Source: Symsagittifera roscoffensis (taxonomy: Eukaryota > Xenacoelomorpha > Acoela > Convolutidae). Taken from it: a stretch of 64,000 bases of DNA. Positions 1 to 12,784 of this stretch are shown piece by piece. The translations under genes and the position numbers were made by a program. The stretch lies in the NCBI RefSeq assembly GCF_963678635.1, contig NC_087071.1, forward strand, positions 22,828,013-22,892,012, written 5' to 3'. The notes below the pieces were generated by a model. It had not been told where the DNA came from and made no database searches. It saw nothing but the letters and a program-made list of their open reading frames with translations. Numbering within the stretch: position 1 is the first letter of the stretch; each line of letters begins with the position of its first letter.

Positions 1-2870
1 GTAGCCCCCTTCCCCCGGAATAAAAATCTCAAACACGCTTATCCTCGAAGCCCATACAATGGAAAAAGAACTACCATGAAATTCCATTTGCTTAAACGGT
101 TGCATGAACGAAATTCGAAAAGTGTTTTTTCAAAGTGTGTTTTTGACATTTCGTTTTTTTTCCTGTTTGTCCTCAGACATATTGGCAAGATATTTTTGCA
201 AAGAAGGTCAAACTGTGTCCTAATTGGTAACAGTAAAAAGATATTCACCAATACAATATACACTATGTTTTTTACATAGAATTAACATAGCCAATATAAA
301 ATAGGAAAAAAATAAAAAACGCAAAAAAAAAATAAAAAACGCTGACTTGAAACAATTTTAAACTCAATAAAAGTACAAAAAGCTCTTAAGGCATTGTGAA
401 TTTCGAAAGCATTTAAAAAATCACACCTTTTCAGTTTAATCACTGAAATTGAGAAAGCTGAATTTAATCGAAAGTTGAACTTTTTATTCTTCAAAAAATG
501 CGTCCAGCTTTGCGATTGTAACTGGATCACGTTTTTTATATCTTTTACACTTTCAGAGTCAGAAAGCTCAATAAGTGCATATACAGAAAGTGAAGAAAGT
601 GAAACTTTTCAGGATTTTTCCAGAAAAAAAACATGACCCCATACAAAAGTATCTTCGACTCATAAATTTTCAGAGGAGAGATGAAGTTGTTCTGATTTTG
701 CTGCATTTTATCATTTTATCTATGTTTCTTTCTATGAATAACAGCCACCATTTCAAATTTTTCCTTTTTAAGATAAAGATATACACCTCATTTACTTTCT
801 GCAATGGCGACTCTGGTCTGAGACTTTCCGGGGCTACTAATAGAAAGCAGGATATTAAGCGTATAGTATGACAACCCTTTTGAAATCATGCGCACGCATC
901 CGATAACCTGTCATGGCAGTGATAGTACGTGAGAATAAACTGTAATTGCTGTGAAAATTAACTACCGAGACACAGAAAAAATCCAATTTTGAACCAAAAT
1001 CTTCAAAGTTTTAAGACTTTGACTTGATAAAGAAAAAAAAAGAAATGAAGGTCGAAATTTTCTTCGAAGATCTAAATTGAAATGATACAAGAGAATGATA
1101 CAACTTTAACGACGGGAAATTTGTTGTTTGCATTGAATGATGTTCATAAACAACCAGCGAGGTTACCTCGAAGCGACAAAAGTTTTTTCGACTCGTGTAA
1201 GCAAAGTTGATGTCACAAAAAAAACGTTCATCTCTCCAAGTTTTAAAATTTTGTTTGACCCATCCGCAGTGACACCCTAAGCGAAAGAACATATATACAC
1301 CCCCCATACAACGCCTCACAAATTATAACCCTTAAAACCATAAAACCCTCGAAAACTACACCCTCCTCAAAAAAAATTCAGTTCAACTTAAATTTTTCAT
1401 AGCTTTGAGCCGGTTAATCGAAGAAAGAAAAAAAACAATGAATACAAGATAATGTTCAAAATCAGATCAGTATTTGTACATTTTCGCAACTTATAGGTTT
1501 TTTAAGGGTTCAAAACTAAACCAATCAAAATAAACAGCATTTTAGAAAAAACGGAAGCTGAATCAAAGGAAGATAAGACCAAAACCAAAAGAAAAAAAAA
1601 CCAATTAATAGTTTTTCAAGAAGTTTGAATGAGAAACTAATGTAAATACCGCTTAAACGAATCCCACTTACTTAATACTTAACTCAACAGATGGTAGTAT
1701 TAACAACTATTCAAAACACTTAGCAAATTTGCAATACCCATCAAATTGATCATTCTCTGAACTAACTTGCTTATGGAAAAAAAAATCTGTTTACGGATTA
1801 CAACACTTTTTCACAACAATAATTTCACAAAATTTCACAAAAATTTTCACAAAATTTCACAAAAGCATTTTTTTTTAAACAAAATTTCACAACAATAACT
1901 TCACAAAATATTTTCAATCTAATTTATTTATGCCTATCAGTTCTAGTACTTTTGTCTTAAATGATCGGTTTTTCAGGAAAACCAGAAACGTTTCAAGGAA
2001 AAAATGAAACAAGAAAGCTTAACGTTTTTTCAAATTTGGAACTTTTAAGAAGAATAATAATCTACACCGAAAAAATGTTTGAACAAAGATTATTCACAAA
2101 AAATGATCAACATGTTTGTAGAGTTCTAATCTAATTTAAAAGATAAGTTTGAAAATGTTATTCTCATCGTTTGCAGTTCCGTAATTTGGGCGCGTAGTTT
2201 GCCTTTTTCTTACAATTTTTTTAAATAGAAAAAAAAACAAAAAGAATCATTAGTAAAATTATCCAACCCAAGCCTAATAAAACTTAAGCTCGGAGCATTC
2301 TAAGCATACAGCTAACAATCAGTTAGAATAGAGTCAAAGAACGCAATGAAGCAAAAAAAGTGAAATGAAGTATATGGTTCAAAACTTATGACCTTGCTTT
2401 TTTTGTAATCTTAAAACTATAATTTTTCAAAATTCCGTACTACTTTTAACAAAGAGGAGCAACGGAATTTGAAAGAAAGAATCAACGAATAAGAAAACAT
2501 AAAAGAAATCAAATTGAAAAAAGGAATGTTTTGTTTTGTTTTCTTTCTCGAAAATCAATCCATTAAATGCTATGCAAAGTGCAAACTGATATGATTTCCT
2601 CGAAAAGTTTAACCTGACTCATTTCAATTTGGAACGACTTGTGAAACGGACTAAACCTCTGCTTACCGGTTTAGAGTACATAAACTATTGCCCCTATTAG
2701 TTGTCACAAGTTAGCCAAAACTTCAAATCCTTGATAAATTCAAAGGATCAGAGAAAAATGGTCCGTAAAAAGACTCAAAATTTTTACCCCAAAAATTGAA
2801 TATGTTGAACTTTCGTCAGGCAAAAGCTACGCTAAAACTACCGAGTCGAACAATGACAAACTGTATCAAG
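1..2870. other. AT-rich intergenic stretch
   Basis: No gene is supported. Open frames are short and full of low-complexity runs. A small irregular direct repeat of a TTCACAAAA-type unit lies at about 1810-1905. Nothing else stands out. Confidence 0.6.
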
Positions 2871-4206
2871 AAGGTGAGCCTCTCACGCAGCAGCAGCACA
2901 AAAAAGTTAGGAGGATCTAATCTCCAAAAATTGGGTATAATCTCCAAATGTTTTTAGGCAAAATTGTTCGATTCTATTTAAATTTACACCATAATCACAC
3001 AATATACATCAACCATTACTTACCGTAAACTGGCAAAATTAGCTATCTTTCAGGAGAACAATACTTTTCGGCTGGTTTTTAGGAATTTTCCGTCGTAAAT
3101 TGCTAGTTGAAGTCGATGTTTGTCTGGAGAGAAGAAGCCCTCACGAGCACAGGTTGAATAACTTTTGTAACTATAGCTCAAGTCAACAAAATTTTTTCGA
3201 ATGGAGCATAACATTTCCGTCAAACTATTTAAAAAAGCGATATTTGTCAGAAAAAAAACCACCTGAGCAAAAATATCTATAATCCGCCTTTTTCTTCGAA
3301 AGTCGGAATGAGAACCTATAAATTATGTACAATACCAAAATGTCAAGTGAAGAAAATTTAATCTAACAAAAAACTTTACGATCATTTTGCTTCACTCAAA
3401 ACATATTGGAATAATATTGATGAGTGGAATAACTCAACAATCATAAAAAATTCGCCTAATGTTTCATCAATATAAAGAAAAATCTTCAAAGTTTGCATAA
3501 AGTAGTCCACAGTTTAGCCGATTAGCCATTTTTCTGATCCCTAGAATTTCATCAAAAATAACAAAGGCTTTTTTACACTTGAACTCAAGGAGTCAAAATT
3601 TTCGATGGTATTCAAATTTTTTTTGCTTAATCTCTCATTTTAAGCGACGCAACTTTTAATCAAAAAAACATTCAGAGGCTAAACAATCTGCTTTTTTGCC
3701 CAAAAAAAAGGTGAGCCTCTCACGCAGCAGCAGCACAAAAAAGTTAGGAGGATATAATCTCCAAAAATTGAGTATAATCTCCAAATGTCTTTAGGCAAAA
3801 ATGTTCGATTCTATTTAAATTTACACCATAATCACACAATATACATCAACCATTACTTACCGTAAACTGGCAAAATTACGATCATTTTGCTTCACTCAAA
3901 ACAAATTGGAATAATATTGTTGAGTGGAATAACTCAACACTCATAAAAAATTCGCCTAATGTTTCATCAATATAAAGAAAAATCTTCAAAGTTTGCATAA
4001 AGTAGTCCACAGTTTAGCCGATTAGCCATTTTTCTGATCCCTAGAATTTCATCAAAAATAATAAAGGCTTTTTTACACTTGAACTCAAGGAGTCAAAACT
4101 TTCGATGGTATTCAATTTTTTTTGCTTAATCTCTCATTTTAAGCGCCGCAACTTTTAATAAAAAAAAACACTCAGAGGCTAAACAATCTGCTTTTTTGCC
4201 CAAAAT
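2871..4206. repeat. Imperfect tandem duplication, period about 838 bp
   Basis: The block beginning at 2871 (GGTGAGCCTCTCACGCAGCA) recurs at 3709 with near-identical sequence. Copy 1 spans about 2871-3708 and copy 2 about 3709-4206. Copy 2 lacks the roughly 340 bp at 3040-3380 of copy 1; the flanks on both sides of that indel are otherwise colinear. The copies differ by scattered substitutions, so the duplication is fairly recent but not new. No coding function is visible. Confidence 0.85.
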
Positions 4207-5589
4207 AAGAAATGATAAACTATCCAACAAATTGTTTTTTCAAAGTTCTTTTTTTGTTTAGGTAGAATATATAAACACGCGTAAGTAGAATGAAATATAT
4301 CTTACTTTTTAATTGCCCCCAAATTAACCGCCTTGTTTAATAAAAAAATAAACACCAGTCAATTGATGTTTTTTCTTCGTACCATTCAGCTCAAGACAAC
4401 AAAAAACTTCGGATGCTAAAGAAATAGTTCCAACTAAATTGCCGGAACTAGTCTGGACAATGAAAAACTACTCCGATGACAATTTTTCTAAAATTTATTC
4501 AATAATCGTAAGGAAAGATTTCCACGTTTGCTTTGCTAAAACAACACAGAGGCGACTATAATTTCCTAGCGAGAAAACGACAGAAAGCAGCTCCATAAAA
4601 TGAAATGAAAAAAGTAGAAACAAATCTCAACCTTGTAAAATTTTGCCTACGCGACAGAGTTCAACCATCAACCTTGTGAATGAAATTGCCCCAACTCAGC
4701 TACTCTTGCTTATTAATCTTGAAAACCAGCCAGAAAGAAGAAAAGAGAACAGTTGCAATGAATTTTTCAATGATACAGATCAACATTAGAAAAAAAGTGC
4801 GTATAAATGACCACTCGTGCTTGCCAGTCAGGTCCGAACACAAAGTAGGTTCATACTGATACGCTACTCTTTCTAGCGTGCTATTTTAATGATTTCTATG
4901 AGTAAAAATTTCAATCATGGGCAATTTTTTTGACAGTTTGTTTTTTTTTTGGGGGGGGGGGGGGTCATTTTGTGAGGTTATGAAACAAAAAACTGCAATT
5001 TATTTGATGCGCGTTCTCTGCAGAATCTTTTCAAAAATCTTCAATTTTTGGTTCTCGCAAGGAGAATCTATAATCTTAAAAATCTTAGAGATACAACAGA
5101 AGATACTTACTCTTTAGAGTTACTAACTGTTCTGATAGCAACCATCGAATTGAGAAAACTGGATCGAGGATAATTTTTACCAGCCTGAAAATTGAAGTAT
5201 GTTACCATCTTTTTCGTCACTATTCATTATTTTCAACAATTTCTCGACTTTAGACAAAGTAAGAAAAATCAAAAGATTACTATAAAATCTACCAAACCAG
5301 AAAACAGCTAACAAAACGTTTCTTTACCTTTTTCACATCCTTTTTTAATACAAATTATCCAAAAATAGGGTTAGCTAATTCCCCCCTCTTTGGTTCAGAA
5401 AAGTACAAAAAAACGAAAGATAAAAAACAAAATTATAAAATCTATAATGCCAGAGAACTGCTCATAAAAAAACTTTAGCTTGATCTTCTTTGATTGTTTC
5501 GTTATTAATTGGCCCAATTTAATTTTAGTGTGTTGTTTCGAACCAAACTTAAAGAGAACTCTAACACGAAAAAATTCACTTCAATTTTT
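4207..5589. other. AT-rich intergenic stretch with a T10G14 tract
   Basis: No supported gene. A run of ten T followed by fourteen G lies at 4941-4964, an unusual homopolymer junction in otherwise AT-rich DNA. Confidence 0.55.
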
Positions 5590-6850
5590 TTTCATTTCAA
5601 CTTCACGCTCTGAACCTATGGTTCTATCAAAATCAATCGGTTCACTTCTGTTAAATTATAAAAAAGTCAAATTGTATGTAGTTCAAAAAACCAAAAATCA
5701 AAAAATGAAAATTTACCATGAAGGAGTTGTTTTTAAGCAGAAAAATGTGTTTTTTGCGATGGTTTTGGGGTGGTTGCTGGATATTAAAAAAATTCAATTT
5801 TCATCTAGGTTCCTTATTTAGACACCTTTACATTTATGAACGAAATGAAAATTTAGCTAGACTACTAGCTTGCCCTAGCATAGGAGAATAGAAATGGTCC
5901 TCATTACCAAGCGTCTATCTTTATCAGATCAAAAATTAACGGTGGTCAGAACCTTGAACTAGTCAAATATTTTAAAAAATATGAAAATTTCAAAAAAAAA
6001 AAATTTTTTTTCGAAAGAAATCAAAATTTTTTTATTTCAAACTAAAAAAAAACTTCACGCTCTGAACCTATGGTTCTACCGAAATCAATCTGTTTGCTTT
6101 TGTTAAGTTATAAAAGTTTTATTTTTTATGAAGTTCAAAAAACCAAAAATCGAAAAAATGAAAAATTACCATGAAGGAGTTGTTTTTAAGCAAAACCAAT
6201 GCCTTTTTTGCGATGTTCATTCAAGGACGAACACTGGTTCCTGGAGGTTGTTGGATATTAAAAATTTTCAATTTTCATCTCGGTTCACGATTTAGACACC
6301 CAAGTGAAAAAATCACTTTTTCAAAAAAACATCTCTAGAGCTTCTCAAAGGCATTTTAATGTGTTATAACACATGTCTGATCGATTGAAAGCTTGATTGG
6401 TCAGTTTGAGACAAACTAAAAATTTTTTTCAATATTTCAAATTTTTATAATTTTTTTAAAAAGTTTTTGAAGAGTTTTTAGATCCCAGTTTAAAAACGAA
6501 ATGAAACATTAGCTACAATACTGACTTACCCTAGCATAGGCGAACAGAAAAGATCACATTAAACAGTTGTGTATCTTAATCACATCAAAAGTTATCGGGT
6601 TCGGAGCTTCGAGTTAGTCAAAATACTATTTTCGGAAAAATAGGAACAGGTTAGAAAATTTATATTTTTTTACTTCAAATTTTGATACAGCAGTCTTAAT
6701 AATATTCGTCTCATACTACGCGTCAATTGACAAAAAAAAAGTTAAGTTGTTGGCTATTTGTAGCATAGGAAAACAACAAAGGTCTCGTTAGTCTAACTTC
6801 TACCTTGTTCACAACAAAAGTTAATAGGCTCAGAACTGTATATGAACCGT
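5590..6850. repeat. Interspersed direct repeats
   Basis: A unit starting CTTCACGCTCTGAACCTATG occurs at about 5600-5830 and again at about 6050-6300. A second unit around the words CCTAGCATAGG occurs at about 5836-5970 and 6497-6626, with a weaker third copy at about 6745-6840. Divergence between copies is clearly higher than in the 2.9-4.2 kb duplication. No protein is supported. Confidence 0.7.
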
Positions 6851-7588
6851 TACCAGCAACCCTGATACTGTATTTTTACCCCTACATTTGAATGCGGTGG
6901 TTAAAAACGTTTCGCATTATATAGATTCTCAACGGAGGAAATGTATCTACTTGAAATGAATTAGTCAGACCACTAAGTATTAGTAATGATTTCTCTAACA
7001 GGACCGAGAAAGGTAATCAAAAAGGAAAACAAGAGTATGAATAAACCGCTATTAATCACCTTCACCCCACGCTTGCGCTTAGATAATAATTAAGTCGCCG
7101 ACCTTAAACTGAAATTCTTTTTTGACTTTTGCTTTCTCAACTTCAATAGTGCTTGATTGAAACAAACAAAGAACATATCTTCAATTCAAAATTGAACATA
7201 TCAAAAGCTCAGTAAATGAAAAAATGCTTAACTCTTCGGTGTTTTGTTCAAAAACTGGAACAAAAACTATCGAAATAATTTTTAAATGAAGTAAGGTTTT
7301 TAAATTTGGAAGTCTAGAAACTGTTCATTGGCAAGGATCAAAACATTGAGAACTTTCTCCTTAAAGCTCGTTTTCTACTAGCTCTGTGAAATAAAAACTT
7401 GTATCTGATTTCCTAAAATTTCGTTCGATGAGAGTAATCGTTCAACGGTTAACTGCTGTTTAAATTTTATAAACCAACTTTTGGCCTTTAATGAAGATTA
7501 ACATTTACCTAGACTAACATGAACATAGAAAAATAAGCAAAAACTTATCAAGTTTTGCAGCCCCAGATGTTTCAGCAGCTGAAAATCA

Positions 7589-7630
<42 letters not shown>

Positions 7631-8100
7631 TTCCTTGTTTCTCCTCCGACACTTGCAATGGTTTGTTTGAATCTGAGTTATTTTTCGGCTTTTGCCTCCT
7701 GCAATCTGAAGAAATCTGCTTGTTATTTTGTTATTTTGGTCAACTGAATTTCAAGGGTATAAAGAAATTTAGAATGGATTCAGTAGTTTACTTTGATTTT
7801 AGAAGCGGTTATCTTTGATTTGGAATCAGAAATTCTTTGCACTGGTAAACTTATAGTTATTTCCTTTTTTCATTTTTTTCTTTATGCTTTTCTTGATCGG
7901 GAGAGATATATAATTCCGTGGTATATCGAAGCAGTTTTAATTATGTTATCAAATTTTATAGCCTTTGCAAAAACTTAGTTTCAATTTTACCAACTTATCA
8001 GATTACACTACTGCAGAAAAATTAAATTATAGAAAATCAGAGTATTTTCCGATCAGGTTAGTTTTTAAATTAAATCGCACAATGACGCGCAATGACGTAT
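6851..8100. other. Intergenic stretch
   Basis: No supported gene. The only notable item is a CT microsatellite at about 7589-7632. Confidence 0.5.
7589..7632. repeat. (CT)n microsatellite
   Basis: Nearly pure CT dinucleotide run of about 44 bp with two T interruptions. It creates an artefactual Ser/Leu-rich open frame on the plus strand. Confidence 0.9.
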
Positions 8101-8120
8101 CTAGCTGCATTGAAATTTAA

Positions 8121-8208
8121 CCAATAGAAAACTATCGTTTTGCACTATCCATTTAAAAGCCGTCGTTTTGCGGCATGCTTTTTTCTCGGACAAACGACTA
8201 AAAACATG
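8121..8208 (+). promoter_or_regulatory. Candidate promoter of the ARM-TIR-SAM gene
   Basis: A CCAAT word at 8121-8125 is followed by a TATA-like TTTAAAAG at about 8152-8159. An ATG follows at 8206. That ATG opens a frame of only 18 codons before a stop, just short of the assembly gap, so either the true first exon splices into the gap or another start is used. The element spacing is plausible, but there is no transcript evidence. Confidence 0.3.
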
Positions 8209-8284
8209 TCTGAACTTGATCTTTTCCGCGCCGAGAAGAGATTTTTTTTTCGAAAATGTTGAATTGTGGGAAATTACTAGGGGC

Positions 8285-8484
8285 NNNNNNNNNNNNNNNN
8301 NNNNNNNNNNNNNNNNNNNNNNNNNNNNNNNNNNNNNNNNNNNNNNNNNNNNNNNNNNNNNNNNNNNNNNNNNNNNNNNNNNNNNNNNNNNNNNNNNNNN
8401 NNNNNNNNNNNNNNNNNNNNNNNNNNNNNNNNNNNNNNNNNNNNNNNNNNNNNNNNNNNNNNNNNNNNNNNNNNNNNNNNNNNN
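8285..8484. other. Assembly gap of exactly 200 N
   Basis: Two hundred unresolved bases. The round number suggests a scaffolding placeholder. The gap hides the 5' part of the ARM-TIR-SAM gene, whose reading frame is still open at 8485. Confidence 0.99.
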
Positions 8485-10243
8485 AAAGCAGAACAATTTA
8501 TTAGAGAAAGTTTTTCAAAAATAAAAGAAGGCAATGTCGAAAAAGATGACCTTCAGGAACCGTTGAGTGTGATAAAAGTAGTTATGTTGCAATTGAGGAA
8601 AGTAGCATGTGATTCTCGTGATCGATTGTGGAAGCTGATGATCGAACTCGGATTAGTCGAAATTTATTCAAACAGTTTCACTTACCTGGAAGCAGATCTT
8701 TTTGCAGAGCCTGCTTTCTCCAATTTTAAACGGCTGAATACTCTCTTTGTCAGTGGTTCAGAGCAAAGTGCGGATATCAGAGAAAAAATAGTAGAATCCG
8801 AAGTTTATAAGCTGATAATTAGGAGTATGGAGCGTCCTGAGATCCAAAATGAGATGATTGGTGAAAATGTCGAAATTTATAGCACGGTAATCTTTAATTT
8901 ATTTGGTGTGGCTTATAACACCCTCAGAAACTACCCTGAATCACAGCGAATCATGCGGAAAGAAGGCTTAGTTCAAATTTGTTTGGAGTATCTCAAAAGC
9001 GAAATACCAGAAGTTAAAACAATGGCTCTTCTAGTTTTGACTTTTGTCGCTGACTTAGACGAGAGTAGTGAAATAATCCGGGCGACCGAAAGCAATATCA
9101 AGTTTTTAGTTCGGCATCTTCTTGAGAAGGCTATGGACTCAGTGACTAGACGAAATTCAGATGGCTTCTTAGTTGACGAGTTATTGGAAAGTTTATCGAA
9201 ATTGTCCAAAAATTCTAACAATGCGATTGAAATGTTGAAGCTGGGAATTATTGAAGACTGCTTCAAAGTACTCAAAGACAATTCAAATAGCTTAACAACA
9301 CTATGTGAAAAATCAATTCAACCGGAAGTTAAATGGTCCCTGCATCTTGTTTGGTCACTTAGTTTCTTAAAAGAAGGTCGTGAAAAACTTAAAAATCACA
9401 AAATTGTAGAATTGATCGAAAAAGCATCCAAAAGTGGAAAAAAAAACAGATATCTCATGTGCAGCTGAGGGAATTCTCTGGGAACTGGACATGGTTAAGC
9501 ACGAAAGTAGTTCAAAAAAGAGCGCAAAAGAGAAACATATAATGATCAGCTACTGTTGGAAGCAGCAAGATATAGCTCTGAAGATTTTAGAGGGTCTGAG
9601 AAATCGAGGAAAGAAAGTGTGGATAGACCGTGAGCAAATGCAAGGGGACATGTTGGACAAAATGGCGAATGCAGTTCTGGACTCCGAAGTCGTGGTTTGC
9701 TGCGTCTCTGAGGATTACAGCAACAGTCTGCCATGTCGACAAGAGGCTAAGTACGCTAACAGGAAAAAAAAGAAAATTGTGTTTGCGCACGTTCAGGCTG
9801 ATTACCAACCTCAAGGATGGTTGGATATCATCATGGAACAAGATATCTATTACCACCTCTATGACGAGAAAGACTTCTCTTCTGAATTTAAAAAACTCAT
9901 AAATTATATTGAGAAAATATGCACAAACGTTGATGAAACCGATTCTCCAGTTGCTCAAAGTAAACGAAACAATCTCAACTCAAATCCAAGCTTCCCAAAG
10001 AGCGAAGACGCAAAGTTCAACCAATGGACTGCAGATGATGTGAAAGACTGGTTAGTTAGAATCGGATTTCAAGAATCAAGTTTGGACAACTCTGCACTAG
10101 GGTCGCTGACAGGGGAGCGTTTGACAGAGTTGAAAAGTTGGCAAGCGACAGCGCCACAGTTTTTTCTCGAATTCATCCAAAAAAATCTGAAACTCAACGA
10201 CTCCAAACTGATTGACTTCAGTAATGCTGTGAGAAAATTATAA
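8485..10243 (+). CDS. ARM-TIR-SAM domain protein, 5' end in gap, one frameshift
   Basis: The frame is open from the gap edge to 9468, then continues in another frame from about 9434 to the stop at 10243. The N-terminal ~320 residues are leucine-rich helical repeats of armadillo type. Next is a TIR domain: HIMISYCW strand, then VWIDREQM, then a YSNSLPCRQE segment that carries the glutamate expected in NAD-cleaving TIRs. The C-terminus is a SAM domain beginning at QWTADDVKDWLVRIGF. TIR domains of the SARM1 kind hydrolyse NAD+, and SAM domains oligomerise. SARM1 itself is ordered ARM-SAM-SAM-TIR, so the order here is different. The frame change coincides with a run of nine A at 9438-9446, so an assembly error or true indel is likelier than recoding. 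No introns are visible after the gap. Innate-immune or cell-death signalling is inferred from the domains. Confidence 0.85.
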
Positions 10244-10388
10244 TTGAACACTGGGCCTCATTTTATTATTTTGAATACAAATGATAGCTAATAACCTTCG
10301 TAATAACTCCGAAATGGAATTAAGTTGATACGTATATAATCTGTAAATATTTCTTAGCCTATTAAAATTTGTTAGTAAACAGTTTGTA

Positions 10389-10422
10389 AATAAATATTTT
10401 ATAATTTTAAGTAAAGAATAAA
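10389..10422 (+). terminator. Polyadenylation signals of the ARM-TIR-SAM gene
   Basis: Two AATAAA hexamers at 10389-10394 and 10417-10422, 146-174 bp after the stop codon, fit a short 3' UTR on the plus strand. Confidence 0.6.
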
Positions 10423-10439
10423 TATGTTTGATTTGTTTT

Positions 10440-12480
10440 GTTTTTTACTACTGATTTTTGAGTGGGCAGAAGCCTAATAATTATCTTACACGATAAGATA
10501 AGTGAAAAAGCTTATAAAATACTTACATTTACTTAAAATACTAAAATAAAGGCACTTAATAGTAAAAAAAAAGATTGCGAAACAACACACTTTTCATGCT
10601 TGCATAAAAAGTTAAGAGATAAAAATCAATAATGATGATCTTCTCAGGCTGAAATGTCAATAATCGATTAAGGATATAGCATTCAAACCATAACAAAACA
10701 AAAATTCCATTATAATCCTTGTTTACGAAATGCAGAATATTAATATAGAGAGGGGGTAAAAGTAGGGAAGGCTGAAGTGAATGCGGTAAAAAAAAATGAC
10801 AAAAAAAACGATTTTTTTTTGTAAAACATAATGTTCTTTATTAGGAAGCAACTCCATTCAGCGGCAAATGGGGTACTTTTGAACTACACTGGTAGGTTAA
10901 ATTATTATCTCAAAAAAACTTTGTCATCTTTTTTACCTCAAAAAAATTTTTCATCTTTTAATTTGACATGAGATTATGAATCAATATTTTTTGTATGATA
11001 GGAGAGAACTAAGCCGGCAGTAGAAAACTTAAAAACTTATATGCGGCTGAAGTTTTTTTCTTGCTTGAAGTTTTTTTTTCATGCTTTCTCTGAATCTTTT
11101 TTTTTTTAATTTACTAAAAAAAAAACGCTAACGCTGAGAAAATAGTGCATTACGCAAGATAAAGGGCAAATAAACGCTACACGAACTCAAGAGAATAGCT
11201 GAATTTTTTCGCAAAAACCTTTTCTCAAAATATTTTTCAGATATTTTGACGTTTTGTAGAAAAAACACTCTCCACTAAACAAAAGTTGCAAAAGAGGCAG
11301 AAAACATGAAGCCTGACAGTTAATTTCAGTTGTATATTATAAATTCTTGAGTTAAGATTACATTTACTTATTTTTATTTCTAAATTAGTTGTCCCAATTC
11401 ACTGCAGTATTTTTGCCATTTGAAGTTTAACAAACAGGAGTTCAAGGCATCATTACAACAAAAAAACTTCTTCAATCGCTTTGAAGATTGAGGTGGGAAC
11501 AGTCTTTCTAATTAATCAAGGTTCCAACAAGAAAAATGATTACTTTGAAACATTTGGTGCATTGCGATTGGATATTCCGAGACAGGAGCAGACAAGTTGG
11601 GAGTAAACTAAAGTTCTAAATAACGTTTCGAACTTCAAATGAAACCATTGCATTTTTTCAGCTCATCTTTTGCCATCCACATCGTACTCGCGCTTAGTAT
11701 GCTTCTTACACTCGCAAACCAACTTTTACAGTTCATCTTTCGTTAAATTGTACCTTGTCGCCGCTGATTAGAAATAAGCAGATGTGATATTGAAGATAGT
11801 GACCTTTCTGTAACAATTACCTTTGAAATGATTATTTCATCAATTTTGAAAAATTTTGGTTCCAATATGTTACTATAAAGATTCTTAAATTTGACTGTCT
11901 GAAGTATTTGTAGCCGTCTTTTGAGTTTATCGACCGAATATTTCTTTAGTATCACCTTTTACGGTTAGTTTTGTACCTGTAAACAATCTCAAATACCTGT
12001 AGAAACTTTATAGTTCCGCGAAAAATTCGATTTCAACTGAAAAGTAATAGCGAAAACGAGAAAAAAATATGATATTTGATATAGATTTTTGTTGTTGACT
12101 CTGATTTTTAATTTTTAATTTTAATTTTTCCGCAGTCTTAAGTCTAGCAGAAAAGCTCTGGTTTCTTAGTAACTTCAAAAAATTTGCTGTAGTATCCGAC
12201 TACTCTTGGCTGCTTTTTCCAACGATGAAAAAATAGTTCGTTCAAAGCTTAAACAATGAGCAAAATACTTCAAAACACAAACAAGGAAATTAAATGTTTG
12301 CCTTTATCCTTGAAGTGGGTAAAAAGGAAGAGGAACAAAAGTGGTTCAGACCGACTCGAAATATACTAAGCTTTTTTTCGAGTGTTTGACCACAAAAGCT
12401 GAAAATTTTCCGCTTTTGATGTGCCATTGCCAAATTATCAGAAGAGCGGTTTCTCGATGTTGGAGAGCTCAATATCAGTC
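10440..12480. repeat. Diverged tandem duplication, copy 1
   Basis: Non-coding DNA that is colinear with 12785-13831 continued at 32737-33300. Shared landmarks in order are a GCAGAAG...ACAATAAGATAA-like segment, a GCGAAACAAC block, ATGATAGGAGAGAACT, TTCAGCTC-TCTTTTGCCA and ATAGATTTTTGTTGTT. Divergence is considerable. No gene is supported in it. Confidence 0.75.
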
Positions 12481-12784
12481 AAAATAAACAAAATTTCCTG
12501 AAAAAAAAACTAGTGGAACAAAAAAGTTTTCAGAGCAGTGTAATTACAGCGCTATGAAGCGGAATCTATAAATAATAACTGCTGTAAAAAGAAAAATTTG
12601 GATTTTAGAGCAGACATATTGCTTAACTAGGTTGCATATTACGAGCGAGCTCTACATTTTAGTAATTTTATGACTCACCAACATAACTTTTAGTCTAACT
12701 TTTATTATAGAACTAGAAGGAAGTTCTGGTGCTTTCTAAATCAAAGTAATTAACATAAGCTTTTGATCTATTTATTGCTTACTT

